This document shows, piece by piece, positions 32,838 through 44,005 of a stretch of DNA of 64,000 bases; positions within the stretch are counted from its first letter, which is position 1; each line of letters starts with the position of its first letter. The stretch is from Ochotona curzoniae. Lineage: Eukaryota > Chordata > Mammalia > Lagomorpha > Ochotonidae. Both the position numbers and the translations under genes were made by a program. The notes under the pieces were generated by a model. That model saw only the letters and a program-made list of their open reading frames with translations. It had not been told where the DNA came from and did no database searches. The DNA is taken from NCBI RefSeq assembly GCF_017591425.1, contig NW_024465665.1, positions 87,740 to 151,739 of the forward strand, in the 5' to 3' direction.

Positions 32838-34690
32838 TCTTTTTTTTTTTTTTTAATAATTTTGACAATCTACATTTTACATCTTTAATTTTACAATCTT
32901 TACAAATTTTACATCTTTAATTAGGGTAAAAAGGTTCAAGGGCTATAGGGAATTGGGTAAGACTATTATTTCCATATTGTTTCCTTCATGTATCTGAGGT
33001 AAAGGGGGATATTGAGGGAAAAGTTCCACCCAGTTTCCCAATCACCACAAGTCCCAGATATGGGGCATGTTCTGAGATACTTGCTCAAGTGGTTTTGGTA
33101 GTTCAACAGTTATGAATCACTGCCAGTTTTGCCTCTCTGAGCAGGATGAGGTCATTTAAGAATCCACTGATTGACACAGTCCATCATAGAGTCTCCATTT
33201 GCCCAGTATTTCCCTGCCAACATATAGCTGAGGCGGTTGAGTGACTTGTTCTGTCTTCTGTCCCCATATCAGATTCTTGTATGTACTAGCAAGCACAGGG
33301 CCTGGCACAGTCCATCGTTTTGATCAGCTGGTGGTTGCAATTGCTTGGTTGGTTCTGTTTCCAGTCCCGACTTCCACTGTAACCAATAAGTGTTGCAGCC
33401 CAGCCTGGTTCTGCCCAGCACATACTCGGCACTCACATAACCCAGTGGGAGCTGCAGTCTAGTCAGGGCGACTCACAATAACCACACTAGGCCTGTCCCC
33501 TACCCTGGTTTGCCAGTATGTGTAGCAGACTACTCCAGTCTGTCTGACATTCCATTTGGCTCTTATACATGTCAATGATTATTGAAGCTTTATTCCATCT
33601 AACTAGCTCAATTATCCAGCCCTCATGGATGCTGTTGTGTGGCTCTCTGTCTAGTCACCCCAGCACCCATCCTAGTTTTTGTGCCATCCTGTGGAAGTGG
33701 TAGTCCAAGCGGGAGGAGCCCACTATTTCCCTCCCAGGTCTCTCTCACTCCCAGATTATGCACTCTCCAGGTGGTTCTGTGGTTTGACTTGACAGAATTA
33801 GCCCCCAGTGCCAGCTTCTTCCAGCTAATGCCGTGGCTCAGCCCAAACAACCCTCATGCACTCTAATTTTGTTTGCATTAGTAGGAATAATCAGCCCAGC
33901 TTGGCTTTGCCCTAATCTAGTCCACATGAGGCACACAGGTGTTGTAGCCCTTCTTAGTCTGGTCTGTCCCCATCCCAGCCCATGCTCTCCAGTGGGAGTA
34001 GCTATCTGACAAGGGGAACCCCCACCCGCCAAATTCTCGTGCCGGCTCTGCTCCCTCCCTTCCTGGTTCTCACACATGCTGGTTTATGCTATGCTCACAT
34101 CCGGTACAGGCAACCTCACCCTGGCATTCTGTATTGTGCACTGGTTGTTGTCGCGACCAAACCTGGCCTGACCCACACTTTTCTGGTGTTCAGATTTGCC
34201 AGTAGATGATGTGAACTGATTCAGCCTGGTCTGCCCCTGACCCATGCCAAATATATGCCAGTGGGAAACTTTCCATGGCCTCTTCTGGCCTGTTTCCTAT
34301 CAAGCTACTTTGCTTACCTGTAGGGACTGTGTCCTGCCCAAGGAGTTACCCAGGCTCCTCCATCAGAACCTCTCCCAATGGCAGATTTTGCACATATCAG
34401 TGGGTCCATGAGCCAGCCCTACTCAGTCCACCTCCTGTCATAGCAGGAACAGTGGCTTTTCCTGACTGGCCTTCAACCCAATCTGGTTCTTGCTGTTGGA
34501 TGTTTCAGCCCAGCCAAGCCCTGTCCAAATACTTAGACACTGCTAATACATGACTCAGTAAGGAGAGACCTAGCCTAGTCTGTCCCACATCTATCCTCAT
34601 CCTCCAGAACAGAAGACAGTGTTAGGGTCTGGCCCAGCCTGGTGCATCCAGTCTCAAGACTGGGTTCTGCCAGAGTCACAGTCATACTTA
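32838..34690 (-). mobile_element. VNTR-bearing retroelement, copy C (3' portion)
   Basis: On minus the copy ends in a true poly(A) tail (the T run at about 32838-32855 on plus), preceded by a short ATCTTTAATTTTACA-type duplication (32880-32920). The 3' unique domain (CAAGTGGTTTTGGTAGTTCAA, GATTGACACAGTCCATC, CTGCCAACATATAGCTGAGG; 33050-33250) and the degenerate GC-rich units (33250-34690) align unit for unit with copy A. The poly(A) tail shows mobilisation by L1-type target-primed reverse transcription. Confidence 0.7.
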
Positions 34691-34987
34691 TCAGTTGGAG
34701 TTGAGTAGTAGTTCAGCCAGTCAGTCAGTACTGAGAACAACACAATTTTGTTTCTGCTTGCTTTATTCGACTTTATATGGTAACTCATCATACTTGACTA
34801 AAACCATACCTGCCTATAAACCTTTAAAAATTTACACTGAATAAATGTATATATTACTTCAACTACTAGAGTTTTAAAAAATATATATTTTATGCATGTA
34901 CACATTTTTGTTTCACCTGTTTCCAACATCACAGGGATTTGTAGATACTTCAAATCCTTTTAAGGTACATCATCAAAAATTTATTTC
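34691..34987. other. AT-rich spacer inside the copy C region
   Basis: No family recognised. It separates the two homologous GC-rich blocks at 33895-34690 and 35490-36260. Confidence 0.3.
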
Positions 34988-35262
34988 TTAAAAAGCTTTA
35001 TTTACTTACAAGTAGAAAGTCAGATTTCAGATAAAAGGAGAGACAAAATGGATGCTCTTCCATCTGCTGGTTCACTCCCCAAGTAGCAACATTAGCCAGA
35101 GCTAAGTTGATCCAAAGCCAGGAGCCAGGAGCCTCCTCCAGGTCTCCCACGTGTGTGCATGGTCCCAAGGCTTTGGGCCTTCCTCAATTGCTTTCCCAGG
35201 CCACAAGCAGGAAGCTGGAAGTGAAGTGGAAGATTTGGGACATGGACTGGTATACATAAAGG
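34988..35262 (-). mobile_element. C-type SINE, minus, head truncated
   Basis: On plus: AGTAGAAAGTCAGATTTCAG, GGTTCACTCCCCAAGTAG, CCAAAGCCAGGAGCC (partly duplicated), GGTCCCAAGGCTTTGGGCC, TTTCCCAGGCCACAAGCAGGAAGCTGG. It stops before the tRNA-like head. Confidence 0.82.
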
Positions 35263-35489
35263 TTTGCAGCATGTTCAAAGAAATGACTTTTGCTGCTACG
35301 TATCACATCTTGCTCAAAAACAATTCTTACAAGTCCTAACTCCACAATTCATCTCATAACAAAAGTTAAAATACCAAAATGTGAAATTTTGAATTTAATT
35401 GCCTGTCAAGGATGACATGAAGGCTCAAATTATCTGGTTGAAATAGAATCTGCTTACACACTACAATATGGATCAGATTTAATTATTGA

Positions 35490-36260
35490 CATAACCCCTG
35501 ATCTAGCTCACATGAGGCCCACAGGTGTTGCAGCCCTGCCTGGTCTTGTCTGCCCCTCATCCCAACTCACATTCTCCAGTCGAAGTGGCTGTCTATCAAG
35601 GGAACCCACATTGCCCCTACCGGTTTTGCTCCATCCCTCTCTGGTTCTCATGTGTGTTAGTTGGGCACTATGGCCACATTCGGTATGGCTCACCTCACCT
35701 TGGCATTCTGTAATGTGGACTGGTATGTATTGTGACCAAACCTGGCCCAACCCACACTTTGTTCTGGTGTTTGGATTGATCACCAAGTGATGTGAACTGG
35801 TTCAGCCTGGTCTCTCCCTGACCCATGCCAAGTGTATGCTGGTCGGTACCTTTCTCTTGCCTGGTCTAGGTTGCTCCCTATAGTGGTATTTGCACTCACC
35901 TACAGGGACTGTGTCCCAACAGAGGAGTTTCCCAAGCTCCTTCATAAGAACCTTTCCCTATGCCAGAACTTGCGCATACTGGTGGGTCCATGGGCGAGCC
36001 CTACTTAGTTAACCTCTTGTCCTGACATGAACAGTGGCCTTTCCTTGCTGTGCTTCAATCCATTCTGCTTCTTACTGTTGGGTGTTTCAGCCCAGCCAAG
36101 CCCTGTCCAAATACTCAGACACTGCTAATACATGACTCAGTAAGGAGAGACCTAGCCTAGTGTGTCCTACATCTACTCAGGCAATCCAGAGCGCCAAATG
36201 GTGCTGAAGTTTAGCCCAGCTTGGTGCTTCCAGACCCAGTTCACACTTGTGCCAAGGGAT
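35490..36260 (-). mobile_element. VNTR-bearing retroelement, second block near copy C
   Basis: Aligns with 33895-34690 in the same orientation and unit order, sharing CACATGAGGC.CACAGGTGTTG, GTGACCAAACCTGGCC and TACATGACTCAGTAAGGAGAG. Either a local duplication of copy C or an independent 3'-truncated copy. No poly(A) tail of its own was found. Confidence 0.6.
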
Positions 36261-37019
36261 ATTGCCTAGATTTGCTTAGGACTTGGTCGCCACTTGGCAG
36301 CAGTGACTATGGCCTAAGGCTACAGCATTGTGCCCAGCCTTCCTGGGGCACCCCCTGCAGCAGACAGCTGCAGGAGACTCCACTTTCCCCAGTCCCATGG
36401 CAGAACAGTGGATTAGATTTTAATTCTATACCAGTTTAGCCTTGAGAAATTGTTACATTGTTAGAGATCATATTAAGAGTTTTATGTAATCAGGCACCTT
36501 TTTGATAGGGCATTAGAGGGTAGGTATTCTTAGGTCTACATTTAGAAAATATTTATCTTACTTAAATCAAAAAGTAAGGTGTAGAAATCTCTACATGAAT
36601 ATTCATTGCTTTTGTGGGGCTCTGTTATAGCAAGTTACTGAACAAGTTTGACAAGCAACATTTTGTTTTGTTTTGTTTGTAAGCAGATGAAATTTAGCTT
36701 GTCCTGTACCCCATTCCTCTGCATTAGGGGTGGGGGTGGGTGAGGCATACAAAAGAGAAAGGACAAAGCTTAAACCTTGGAAAGACTGCATTTTCCAGCA
36801 GAGAAAGAGGGAGAAGTGGGAGAAGTGATTGTGGCAGCTCAGATTCTCAGTGAGGAAAGCTAGCTAGGGAACTTCAGACAGAGGAGGGTGAAGGAAGGAG
36901 TGAGATGTGAGAAGTAGGTGGAGCACAGGGTGATTTAGGGGAGGAGTGGGAGGAGGGAAACAGTGATTATTGATCTGAGTGAATAATTTTGTTTTACAGG
37001 CAGCTGGCTTATGCTGTAA
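36261..37019. other. Unrecognised DNA with a (TTTTG)n run
   Basis: TTTTG repeats occupy about 36661-36680. A purine-rich stretch with many GAGGAG/GGGAG words covers about 36800-36960. No gene recognised. Confidence 0.3.
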
Positions 37020-37274
37020 GCACCAAGGAATATCCAAGTGGGTGCAATGCCCAGAGCTGAGCCGATCTTAACCCAGGATCCAGGAACTTCTTCCAGGTTT
37101 CTCATGTGGTAAGAGTTCCAAAGCTTTGGAACATCCTCCATTGTGTTGCCAGACCACAAAAGCAGGGAGCTGGATGGGAAGCAGGGCCACAAGGACAGGA
37201 ACCACTGACCAAATTGGATCCCAGCTCATGTAAGGCAAGGACTGTTAGCCACTAGGCTACCATGTCAGGCCCCA
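37020..37274 (-). mobile_element. C-type SINE, minus
   Basis: On plus: AAGTGGGTGCAATGCCCAGAGCTGAGCC, CTTCTTCCAGGTTTCTCATGTGG, GCAGGGAGCTGGATGGGAAGCAGGG, and a head GGCAAGGACTGTTAGCCACTAGGCTACCATGTCAGGCCCC. The 3' end is degraded. Confidence 0.82.
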
Positions 37275-37604
37275 AATGACAAATTTCTATAATGACAAAA
37301 AGCAAGGACAATCATGGGCCACATTCATGTGAGGTGTTGAAAGTGCAGATAACCTATAGCCACAGGAACAAGATCAGAGCCACACAAAATCAGGCATAGC
37401 TTCAGGCATATAGGACTTCAGACATGAGGAGACAGACAAGGTGTGTATAAGTTTCTAAAACACATGACAAAATACAGAACATGTCCCAATAAACAGGCAC
37501 AGTGGCTGGGGATCCATTTATACCTTTAAGTGAGTGTTTGCATATACTGAAAACCAGCTTCTGTGGCAATCCTTTAACAAAATTAACAACAATTATTGGT
37601 CTGA

Positions 37605-37828
37605 TATGATGGCCCAGTGTCTAAATACTCTACTTGCATGTGCTGGTATCCCTTATGAATGCCAGTTGATGTGCCAGCTGCTCTACCTTGAATGCTCTTG
37701 GCTTCCGATCAACTCAGTTCCAGTGATGGGGTTCAATTGTGAAGGGTACCAGCAGATGGAAGATTTGTCTTTCTGTCTCTCCTTCTCTCTGTAAATCTGC
37801 CTTTGAAATAATAAATAAATAAATATCA
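37605..37828 (+). mobile_element. C-type SINE, plus, internally deleted
   Basis: Head-like GATGGCCCAGTGTCTAAATAC, then a shortened body, then CTTTCTGTCTCTCCTTCTCTCTGTAAATCTGCCTTTGAAATAATAAATAAAT. The middle of the body is missing. Confidence 0.65.
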
Positions 37829-37977
37829 AAATAGCAATTGGGAAAAGCCATTAAGAAAAAATGTCATGTAAATAATTTCAGGAATATAAATATCATCTTT
37901 CATAAAATTTTAAATTTTTATGAGATTATGAGAGGGTTTTCTGAAATACTTAGGATTAAGAACTTTCAAAACCAGTC

Positions 37978-38310
37978 CAGGTCAGTAGCCTAGTGTCATA
38001 GGTCTTTGTCTTGCATAGGCCGGCATCACGTATGGGCACCAGTTCTAATTCTGGTTGCCCTACTTCACATTCATTTCCCTGCTTGCGGCCAGGGAAAGCT
38101 GTTGAGGAAGGTCCAAAGCCTTGGGACTTTGCTCCAGTGTGTAGACCTGGAAGAGACTCTGGACTCCTGGCTTCAGACTGGCACAGCTCTGGTCATTGTG
38201 ACCACTTCGGGAGTGGATCAGTGGACAGAACATCTTGCTTTCTGTCTTTCCTCCTCTCTGTATATCTGAGTTTCCAATACAATTTTTCAAAATCCTTAAA
38301 AAAAAAAGGA
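37978..38310 (+). mobile_element. C-type SINE, plus
   Basis: Head CAGTAGCCTAGTGTCATAG, CTTGCATAGGCCGGCATC, GGCCAGGGAAAGC, AAAGCCTTGGGACTTTG, GACTCCTGGCTTCAGACTGGC, GGGAGTGGATCAGTGGACAGAACATC, CTCTCTGTATATCTGAGTTTCC and a poly(A) tail at about 38298. Confidence 0.85.
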
Positions 38311-39644
38311 TGTTTTAGAAGAGAAGCCAAAAGCCACAACCATGGAAACCAAGTTACAGAAATACATACATTGCATTACATAGGAAATATAAATATAATA
38401 TCTATTAAATATAACACTGTGGTTTTCCCCCAGATTTAATCTGGACAAGCCCTCTTGACACTTTGTCTCTTACACATGATTGTGAACGTGTAATCATGAT
38501 ATTAAACACAGAAAGGAAACTGTAGCAGAATTGTCAAATTTTAAGCAGCAAAACTATCAATGGACACTAATGAACCTTTTGTGGTAAACCAAACACACTG
38601 ATGAGAGAATCCAGCAAGAATTGTGGTCAGGAGATCAATATATACAATCAAACTACTCTGTGCTAATAAGAAACAGATATGGTATAACACGAAGACAAAA
38701 AAATACAGACCAGGAAATGGACATCACTAAGAGAAATGAGATTGAAAAGGTTATCTTATAGCATATTTTCAAAATATTCTTCAGTTCTGTATTTGAAAGT
38801 CAAAGGAACTAATGAGAAAAGAGTCCCAGGATCTATTGAACATTCAGTGAGGTGTAGCTGTAGACTTGTCATACCTTTCTGGGTTTCCAGACTTGAACAT
38901 GAAGCAGAGAGGGAAAGAGAGGCCAGGAGGTGGACTGATGTGAGAGGCGACAGCGGCCCCTGCTGTTGGAAGGCTCCAGCTGCAAGAGAGGAGGCCACTT
39001 CCAGCCTGAGGTGAAGCCCCGCCCTTCACTCCCCCTCCCTCCAGAATTCCTAGGGGTGGCCTGGCACCCATTACAGTTCTGATTGGCTATGCAGCCTCTA
39101 ACGTCCTGTGTAGCCCAGGTTTTTGGGAGAGGTCCAATCACGCCTGCCCAGAAAAGCCTGTGGCAGCAGGCAGGAGGTTCTTCTATGGTGCTGCCATTGC
39201 CGCGTTGTTGGTTCTGCTCCTGGACAGGCCCAGGTGGCCTGTGAAGTGTAAGCAGGTTGCTTCCCAGAGCTCATTCTCTGCCATGTCCTGGTGCTTTGAT
39301 TCCGAGTTTGCTCACTTAGGCAGGGATGCTGTGCCCTGATTTTGATGTTACATCTTTGTCCTCTTGTTTGGAACCTGAGTTTATGCAATGGTCTCAGAGA
39401 AAGAAAAGTAAATTCTTGACAACTTTATTTTCTGCCAAGTGTCAGTAAGACTGTAAATAATATAAACTTCATACCTATTGAGGAAAAAGCCTTTGTCATT
39501 TCAGGTCTTGGTCTCTGATCTTCCATAGCCAGATGTGACTGAATTCCAGTACTGTCTGATCATTAATATTTATGATTCCTCAATCTGTGTTTTTCTGTAA
39601 TGTGATATCACAGTAAATTAAGATTCTACCTGCATATGGGTTCA
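38311..39644. other. Unrecognised DNA enclosing a GC-rich promoter-like stretch
   Basis: AT-rich until about 38860, then GC-rich until about 39400, then AT-rich again. No exon or repeat was recognised. The GC-rich part is listed separately. Confidence 0.3.
38940..39240. promoter_or_regulatory. Promoter-like GC-rich stretch with GC box and CCAAT motifs
   Basis: Within 300 bases lie a GC box (CCCCGCCC, 39017-39024), a C-rich run (CACTCCCCCTCCCTCC), an inverted CCAAT/Y-box (CTGATTGGCTA, 39079-39089) and a direct CCAAT (GTCCAATCACG, 39132-39142). CAGCGGCCCCTGCTGTT (38951-38967) resembles a reverse CTCF core. This is the local CpG maximum outside young SINEs. No downstream gene is visible, so it could be a decayed retrogene or LTR promoter, or chance. 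Confidence 0.3.
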
Positions 39645-39866
39645 AGAGTTCGGCTGCTTCACTTGCACTTCTGCTCCTCACTAGGAAATCTGGGAAAGCA
39701 GCCTAATATGTCCCAAATGCTTGGGATCCTGCCCCTCTGTGGGGCACCCAGAAGCTGTAATTGCCTTGCTTTCATTTAGCCCAGAAAGTGCTGTCTTATA
39801 CAGAGTGAACCAGAGGATGGATCTCTTTCTCCTGCCTTCAAATAAATAAATAAATCTTAAAAATGT
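39645..39866 (+). mobile_element. Old C-type SINE, plus, partial
   Basis: CCCAAATGCTTGGGATCCTGC, GGCACCCAGAAGCTG, GAACCAGAGGATGGATCTCTTTCTCCTGCCTTCAAATAAATAAATAAATC: the older (rabbit-like) C-repeat form with an AAAT-type tail. Confidence 0.72.
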
Positions 39867-39924
39867 CTATTTGTTTATCTCCTTTTTGATTATTACTTGT
39901 TGTTTGTTTTATTTGCTTATTTTC

Positions 39925-40207
39925 AACTGAGAGTTTAAACATAAGAGACAGACATAAATCTTCTGCCATTGGCTCACTACCAGATGGCTAAAATGACCAG
40001 TGCTGGAGCAAGCTGAGTCCTGGAGCCTGCAGCTTCCTCCAGGTCTTCCGTGTGGGTGATCAGGGCCCAGCACTTGGATGATCTTCCACTGCTTTTTCCC
40101 AGGAGATTAATGGAGAGCTGGGTTGGAAGTGGAACGGCTAATTCCATGTGACATGTTTGTGTTGCACTTGGCAGCCTTACATATTATATACCACAATGCT
40201 GACTTTT
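39925..40207 (-). mobile_element. Old C-type SINE, minus
   Basis: On plus: ACATAAGAGACAGACATAAATCTTC, CATTGGCTCACTACCAGATGG, CTTCCTCCAGGTCTTCCGTGTGGGTG, AGAGCTGGGTTGGAAGTGG, and a head near CTTGGCAGCCTTACATATTATATACCACAATGCTGAC. Heavily diverged. Confidence 0.65.
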
Positions 40208-40729
40208 GCTTTAGTTTTGATACCAGTGACAGTATTTTTTGTTGCTTTGTATTTCCCATAGGCTAATTCATGGCAAGTGTTTCATATGTGGGGAACATTC
40301 TTAGGTAACAAATTGTGGATAAATTCTGATGGTGTATGAGGTGTTGGTAGGGGAGAAGGATTGCAGTCTAACATTTCCTCCACGTGCACTTATTTGTTTT
40401 GTGATTCTCTAGGACCTGGTTTGACTTTGTTTTCTCCTTCTAGTGTTCAGCGAGATCTCTGATCGCATTGCTAAGTAGCAGTTCCCACTGGCTGGGCACT
40501 GACTCTGCAGCATTCACTTGTCCTGATCACGGCGGCCAAAGGTATGGACCTTCCCTTGCTGTTCTGTGAGATTTTCTGTCACATAATGTGTTACTTTCTA
40601 TAGAGTAGCTGTGAAGAAGCATGCGGTCCTCAAAATTGTGTGTGAAAAACTGCACCAAACAGCCATGCCAATTATTGTTTTACAATTATGTCTCTTTCTC
40701 TAATTTTAAAAATAATTTTATGAATTTAT
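40208..40729. other. Unrecognised intergenic DNA
   Basis: No family or coding sequence recognised. Confidence 0.3.
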
Positions 40730-41350
40730 TTCATTTGTACAAGTCATAGAGACAGTGATCGACCTTCAGGTGCTTCATTCCTTAAAGTATATATTATGTT
40801 CTGTAGATGGGGGTCTGTTAAATTTCTTCTAAATAGATCATTGTTAGTGTCAAGGGATGATTCTGAGTTTTAAAATTCTAGAGAGTTTTCATCAACATGT
40901 ACTTGAATACTGTGGTGAGGTATAGTGTAGTGTTTGAGTACACTATAGCACAAGCTGAGTAAACCAGGTGCCCAGGCTGTCCATGTATCTGTGCTTTGAC
41001 AGCACACCTGCATTCCAGTGTGCTGCGTAAGCTTATCCTGTTGTGAACTGTAGTCACCACACACTGGGATGGAACACTGGATCTTGTTCCTTCTGTCTCA
41101 CTCTCTTTGCTACCTCTTCTACCTGCTACCTATCACAGGTCTTCACACTTACCAACCTGTAGCATCACAATTTTAAATTAGTAGCTATTTTTTAGCACTT
41201 CTATATGATAACATGTTAGATTTTTTTTTGCCTTATTCTGTTTGCCTTATTTCATTTTATTACATCCAGTTTCATTAATTTGTAGCAAATAACAGTGCTT
41301 TATTCTTTTTAATGGCTGAGTGCAGTCTCTCGGCTTTCATTATTGTTCAC
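40730..41350 (-). mobile_element. Ancient LINE-1 3' region, minus
   Basis: The plus strand reads like the antisense of old mammalian L1 3' ends: TTGTGAACTGTAGTCACC, GAACACTGGATCTTGTTCCTTC, CTTATTTCATTTTATTACATCC, TTCTTTTTAATGGCTGAGT. Strong divergence indicates an ancient (L1M-type) copy. No reading frame. Confidence 0.5.
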
Positions 41351-41937
41351 TATGAAGGAAATCAGGGGAAACAAATGAAACCTAGAATCAAAAGAATGGA
41401 GTATCTTCATTTTTGCTTCCGTGTCATTTATCTCCTGGTTGAGTATTAAATTACATAACAATACAAAGTAATCATTCTAATTTAGTCACATATCTTAGAG
41501 GAAGTGCTGCTGGCTTTTTGGCATTCAGGTGTGTGACAGCTCTACATTTGTCATCTGTAGATACCATATTATTGAGTCCTATTTCTATGTACCTCAACTG
41601 AGGTATATTTTTATATTTGCAGGTTTGCTCAACATATATATATGCTATATATACACACACACATATACATGGAGGTTATTACAAAATAAATGTAGAATTT
41701 CATTGATTGCTTTCTATAAGGTAATTTTAATGATCCTTGTCTTCCATCCTGTTTGTGTGAAATATTTGGCTGGTTTATTTGCATTTATTGGACCATTTTG
41801 TACATCCTCAGGTTAGGTGCAGTTTGGCTATTGTGTTTGAGATTATTGATGTGTGGTTGCATTTATTTCACATTCATTATGATCATGATTTTATATCTTG
41901 TTTTATATCTTGTTATCAGATATACTGGTCAATATTT
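41351..41937. other. AT-rich intergenic DNA with an AT/CA-rich run
   Basis: A short TATATATATGCTATATATACACACACAC-like stretch (about 41632-41663) is a decayed dinucleotide repeat. Otherwise nothing recognised. Confidence 0.35.
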
Positions 41938-42263
41938 TTTAATATTCATTTTATATTTATTGGAAAGTCAGATATACAGAGAGGAGGAGAGAAGAGAGGC
42001 TAGATTTTCTTTCTGTTGAATCACTCCCCAAGCTGATGCAACAGCCTGAACTGATCCTATATGAATCCCACAGGATAGAGCCTCTTCCAGGTCTCCCACA
42101 TTGGTGCCGGGTCCCAAGGCATTGGGCCATTCTAGATTGCTTTCTCTGGTCAGAGGCAGCGAGCTGGATGAGAAGCAGGACTGCTAATATTAGAACTGAT
42201 ACTACAGTTTCTTAGCATGTACAAGGCCAAGACTTTAGTGACTAGGCTACTGCATGGGGCCAG
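41938..42263 (-). mobile_element. C-type SINE, minus
   Basis: On plus: TTATTGGAAAGTCAGATATACAGAGAGG, TGAATCACTCCCCAAGCTG, CCTCTTCCAGGTCTCCCACATTGG, GGGTCCCAAGGCATTGGGCC, and a head AAGACTTTAGTGACTAGGCTACTGCATGGGGCC. Full length, moderately diverged. Confidence 0.88.
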
Positions 42264-42786
42264 GTAAACTGGTCTATGATTTGTAAACGACTTTTTAGAC
42301 TAAATTTCTGGAGTATTAAATATTATTTTGGAAGATATGTTTAAAAAGAATATGCAGAAAACAATGTGTACAGCAAGGGTAACTGCATTTTTGCTGAGCA
42401 ATTCCATTGTTTTTGTTGTTGTTTTTTTCTATTTTAGACAGATAAAGGTTAATATCTTCCAACTGCTGTTTCATTCCTATTTAGGAATCTAAGTATTGTT
42501 AGGTCCAGCATAAATTTAGAACTGTTTTACCCCTTTGAATTTTTTACAATAATTCAAAACAAAATGTTAATTTGGTAGAATTTCGTAGTGAAGATACCTG
42601 GTGTTAACATTTGTTTTGAATAGATTTTATTCCTGATTTATCACTACTTACTGTTGTTGGGTATTTTAGTGTTTTTGTGATTCGGTTTGGTAGGCTAATA
42701 CTAAGTATCCAGAAAGTCAGCATTTCGAATAACTTATTGTTTATACTTACTGTTGGTAGTCCCTAGTGAGTAATTGCATTTTTTCC
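42264..42786. other. AT-rich unrecognised DNA
   Basis: No gene or family recognised. Confidence 0.3.
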
Positions 42787-43003
42787 AGGAAAGATCAGTT
42801 TTATCTACATGGAAGGCAGAAAGAGAGATGTCCATCTGCTTTATCCCTCTCCAAGTGACCACAATGGCTAAAGCAGGACCAGGTTGAAGCCAGGGGTCAG
42901 TAGCTTCTTCCAGGTTTCCCATATCAGTACAGGGAATGAAGCACTTGGGACATCTGCATTCCCACGTGCAGTAGCAGGGAACTGGATCAGATATAAAGGA
43001 GCC
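42787..43003 (-). mobile_element. C-type SINE, minus, partial
   Basis: On plus: AAGGCAGAAAGAGAGATGTCC, TCTCCAAGTGACCACAATGG, GGTTGAAGCCAGGGGTCAGTAGCTTCTTCCAGG, GTAGCAGGGAACTGG. The head is missing, cut off where the next SINE begins. Confidence 0.75.
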
Positions 43004-43330
43004 AGGGCTGGCAAGGTAACCTAGTGACTAAAGTCCTTGCCTTGCATGTGCCAGGATTTCATATGGATGCCCATTCTAAGCCAAGCAGCACCCATCCAGC
43101 ACCGTGCTTGTTGCCTGAGAAAGCAATGGAGGACAGCCCAAAGCCCTAGGAGATCCACTTGGAAGAAGCTCTGGGCTCCTGGCCTCAAATCGGCTCAAAT
43201 CTGGCCATTGTGGCACCTTGGGGAGTAAATAAGCTAATGCAAGATCATCCTCTCCTCTCTTTTTATATCTGACTTTCTAATAAATTTAAACAAATCCTTA
43301 TAAAGAGAGAGAGAGAGAGAGAGAGAAATA
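43004..43330 (+). mobile_element. C-type SINE, plus, with (GA)n end
   Basis: Head CAGGGCTGGCAAGGTAACCTAGTGACTAAAG, CTTGCATGTGCCAGGATTTCATATGG, body, CTCCTCTCTTTTTATATCTGACTTTCTAATAAATTTAAA, then a GA dinucleotide run (43304-43326) grown in its tail. Confidence 0.87.
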
Positions 43331-43413
43331 CAACAGTCAGGACTTGAGGCAGCATCTACATTTGAAGGTCATATCACAAGCAGTGGCGAAACCCACTTTG
43401 CCACAAACAGCCC
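43331..43413 (-). mobile_element. C-type SINE head fragment, minus
   Basis: CAGGACTTGAGGCAGC...CAAGCAGTGGCGAAACCCACTTTGCCACAAACAGCCC on plus is the reverse of a rabbit-type C-repeat head. The rest of that SINE is gone; the plus-strand SINE next to it may have interrupted it. Confidence 0.55.
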
Positions 43414-43569
43414 TGATCAACTGTGCTTCTGTGATAGCAGTTTTAATATGGTTCCCTATTGTTTGTGGGGGTCATTTTGCTGCTGCTTTTCCAATTTCTG
43501 CAGGTGTATATTTAATTCCATTAGTTGGTGTGTTTCTTACCCCTTGGCAACAGCACCAATTGAGATAAA

Positions 43570-44005
43570 TTTACCATGTAGCACCTCTTTGATGGTTTCC
43601 TACAAGTTTGGGAATGTTGTATTTAAATTCTAATTTGTTTCAATAAAATTCCTTAATTTATTCTCTGATCCATTGTTCATTTAGTAGCACATTGTTCAAC
43701 CTCCAACAGTTTACACATTTTCTGATTCATTTTGATTTATTGATTTTCTGTTTCACTCCTTGGTGGTCTGAGAAGGTGCATGGTATTGTTTCAATTTTTT
43801 TAAGTTAGTGAGAGTTGCTTTATGCCCATCATGTGATCAATCCTGGAGAAGGTGCCATGTACCACTGAGAAAACTGTCTATTCTGTATCTTTGGGATGGA
43901 AGATTCTGTAAATATCTACTAAGTCCATTTGTTCTGTTGTTTTTGTGAGGTGTATTGTTTCTCTATTCTGTTTTAGGAGTTAAAGTTTGTCTGCAGCAAA
44001 AGGAA
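43570..44005 (-). pseudogene. LINE-1 ORF2 fragment, minus
   Basis: The plus strand is a recognisable antisense of L1 ORF2: AATTCCTTAATTTATTCTCTGATCC, GGTGGTCTGAGAAGGTGC, ATCAATCCTGGAGAAGGTGCCATGTACCACTGAG, GATTCTGTAAATATCTACTAAGTCCATTTGTTCTG. Stops and indels interrupt it. Confidence 0.7.
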
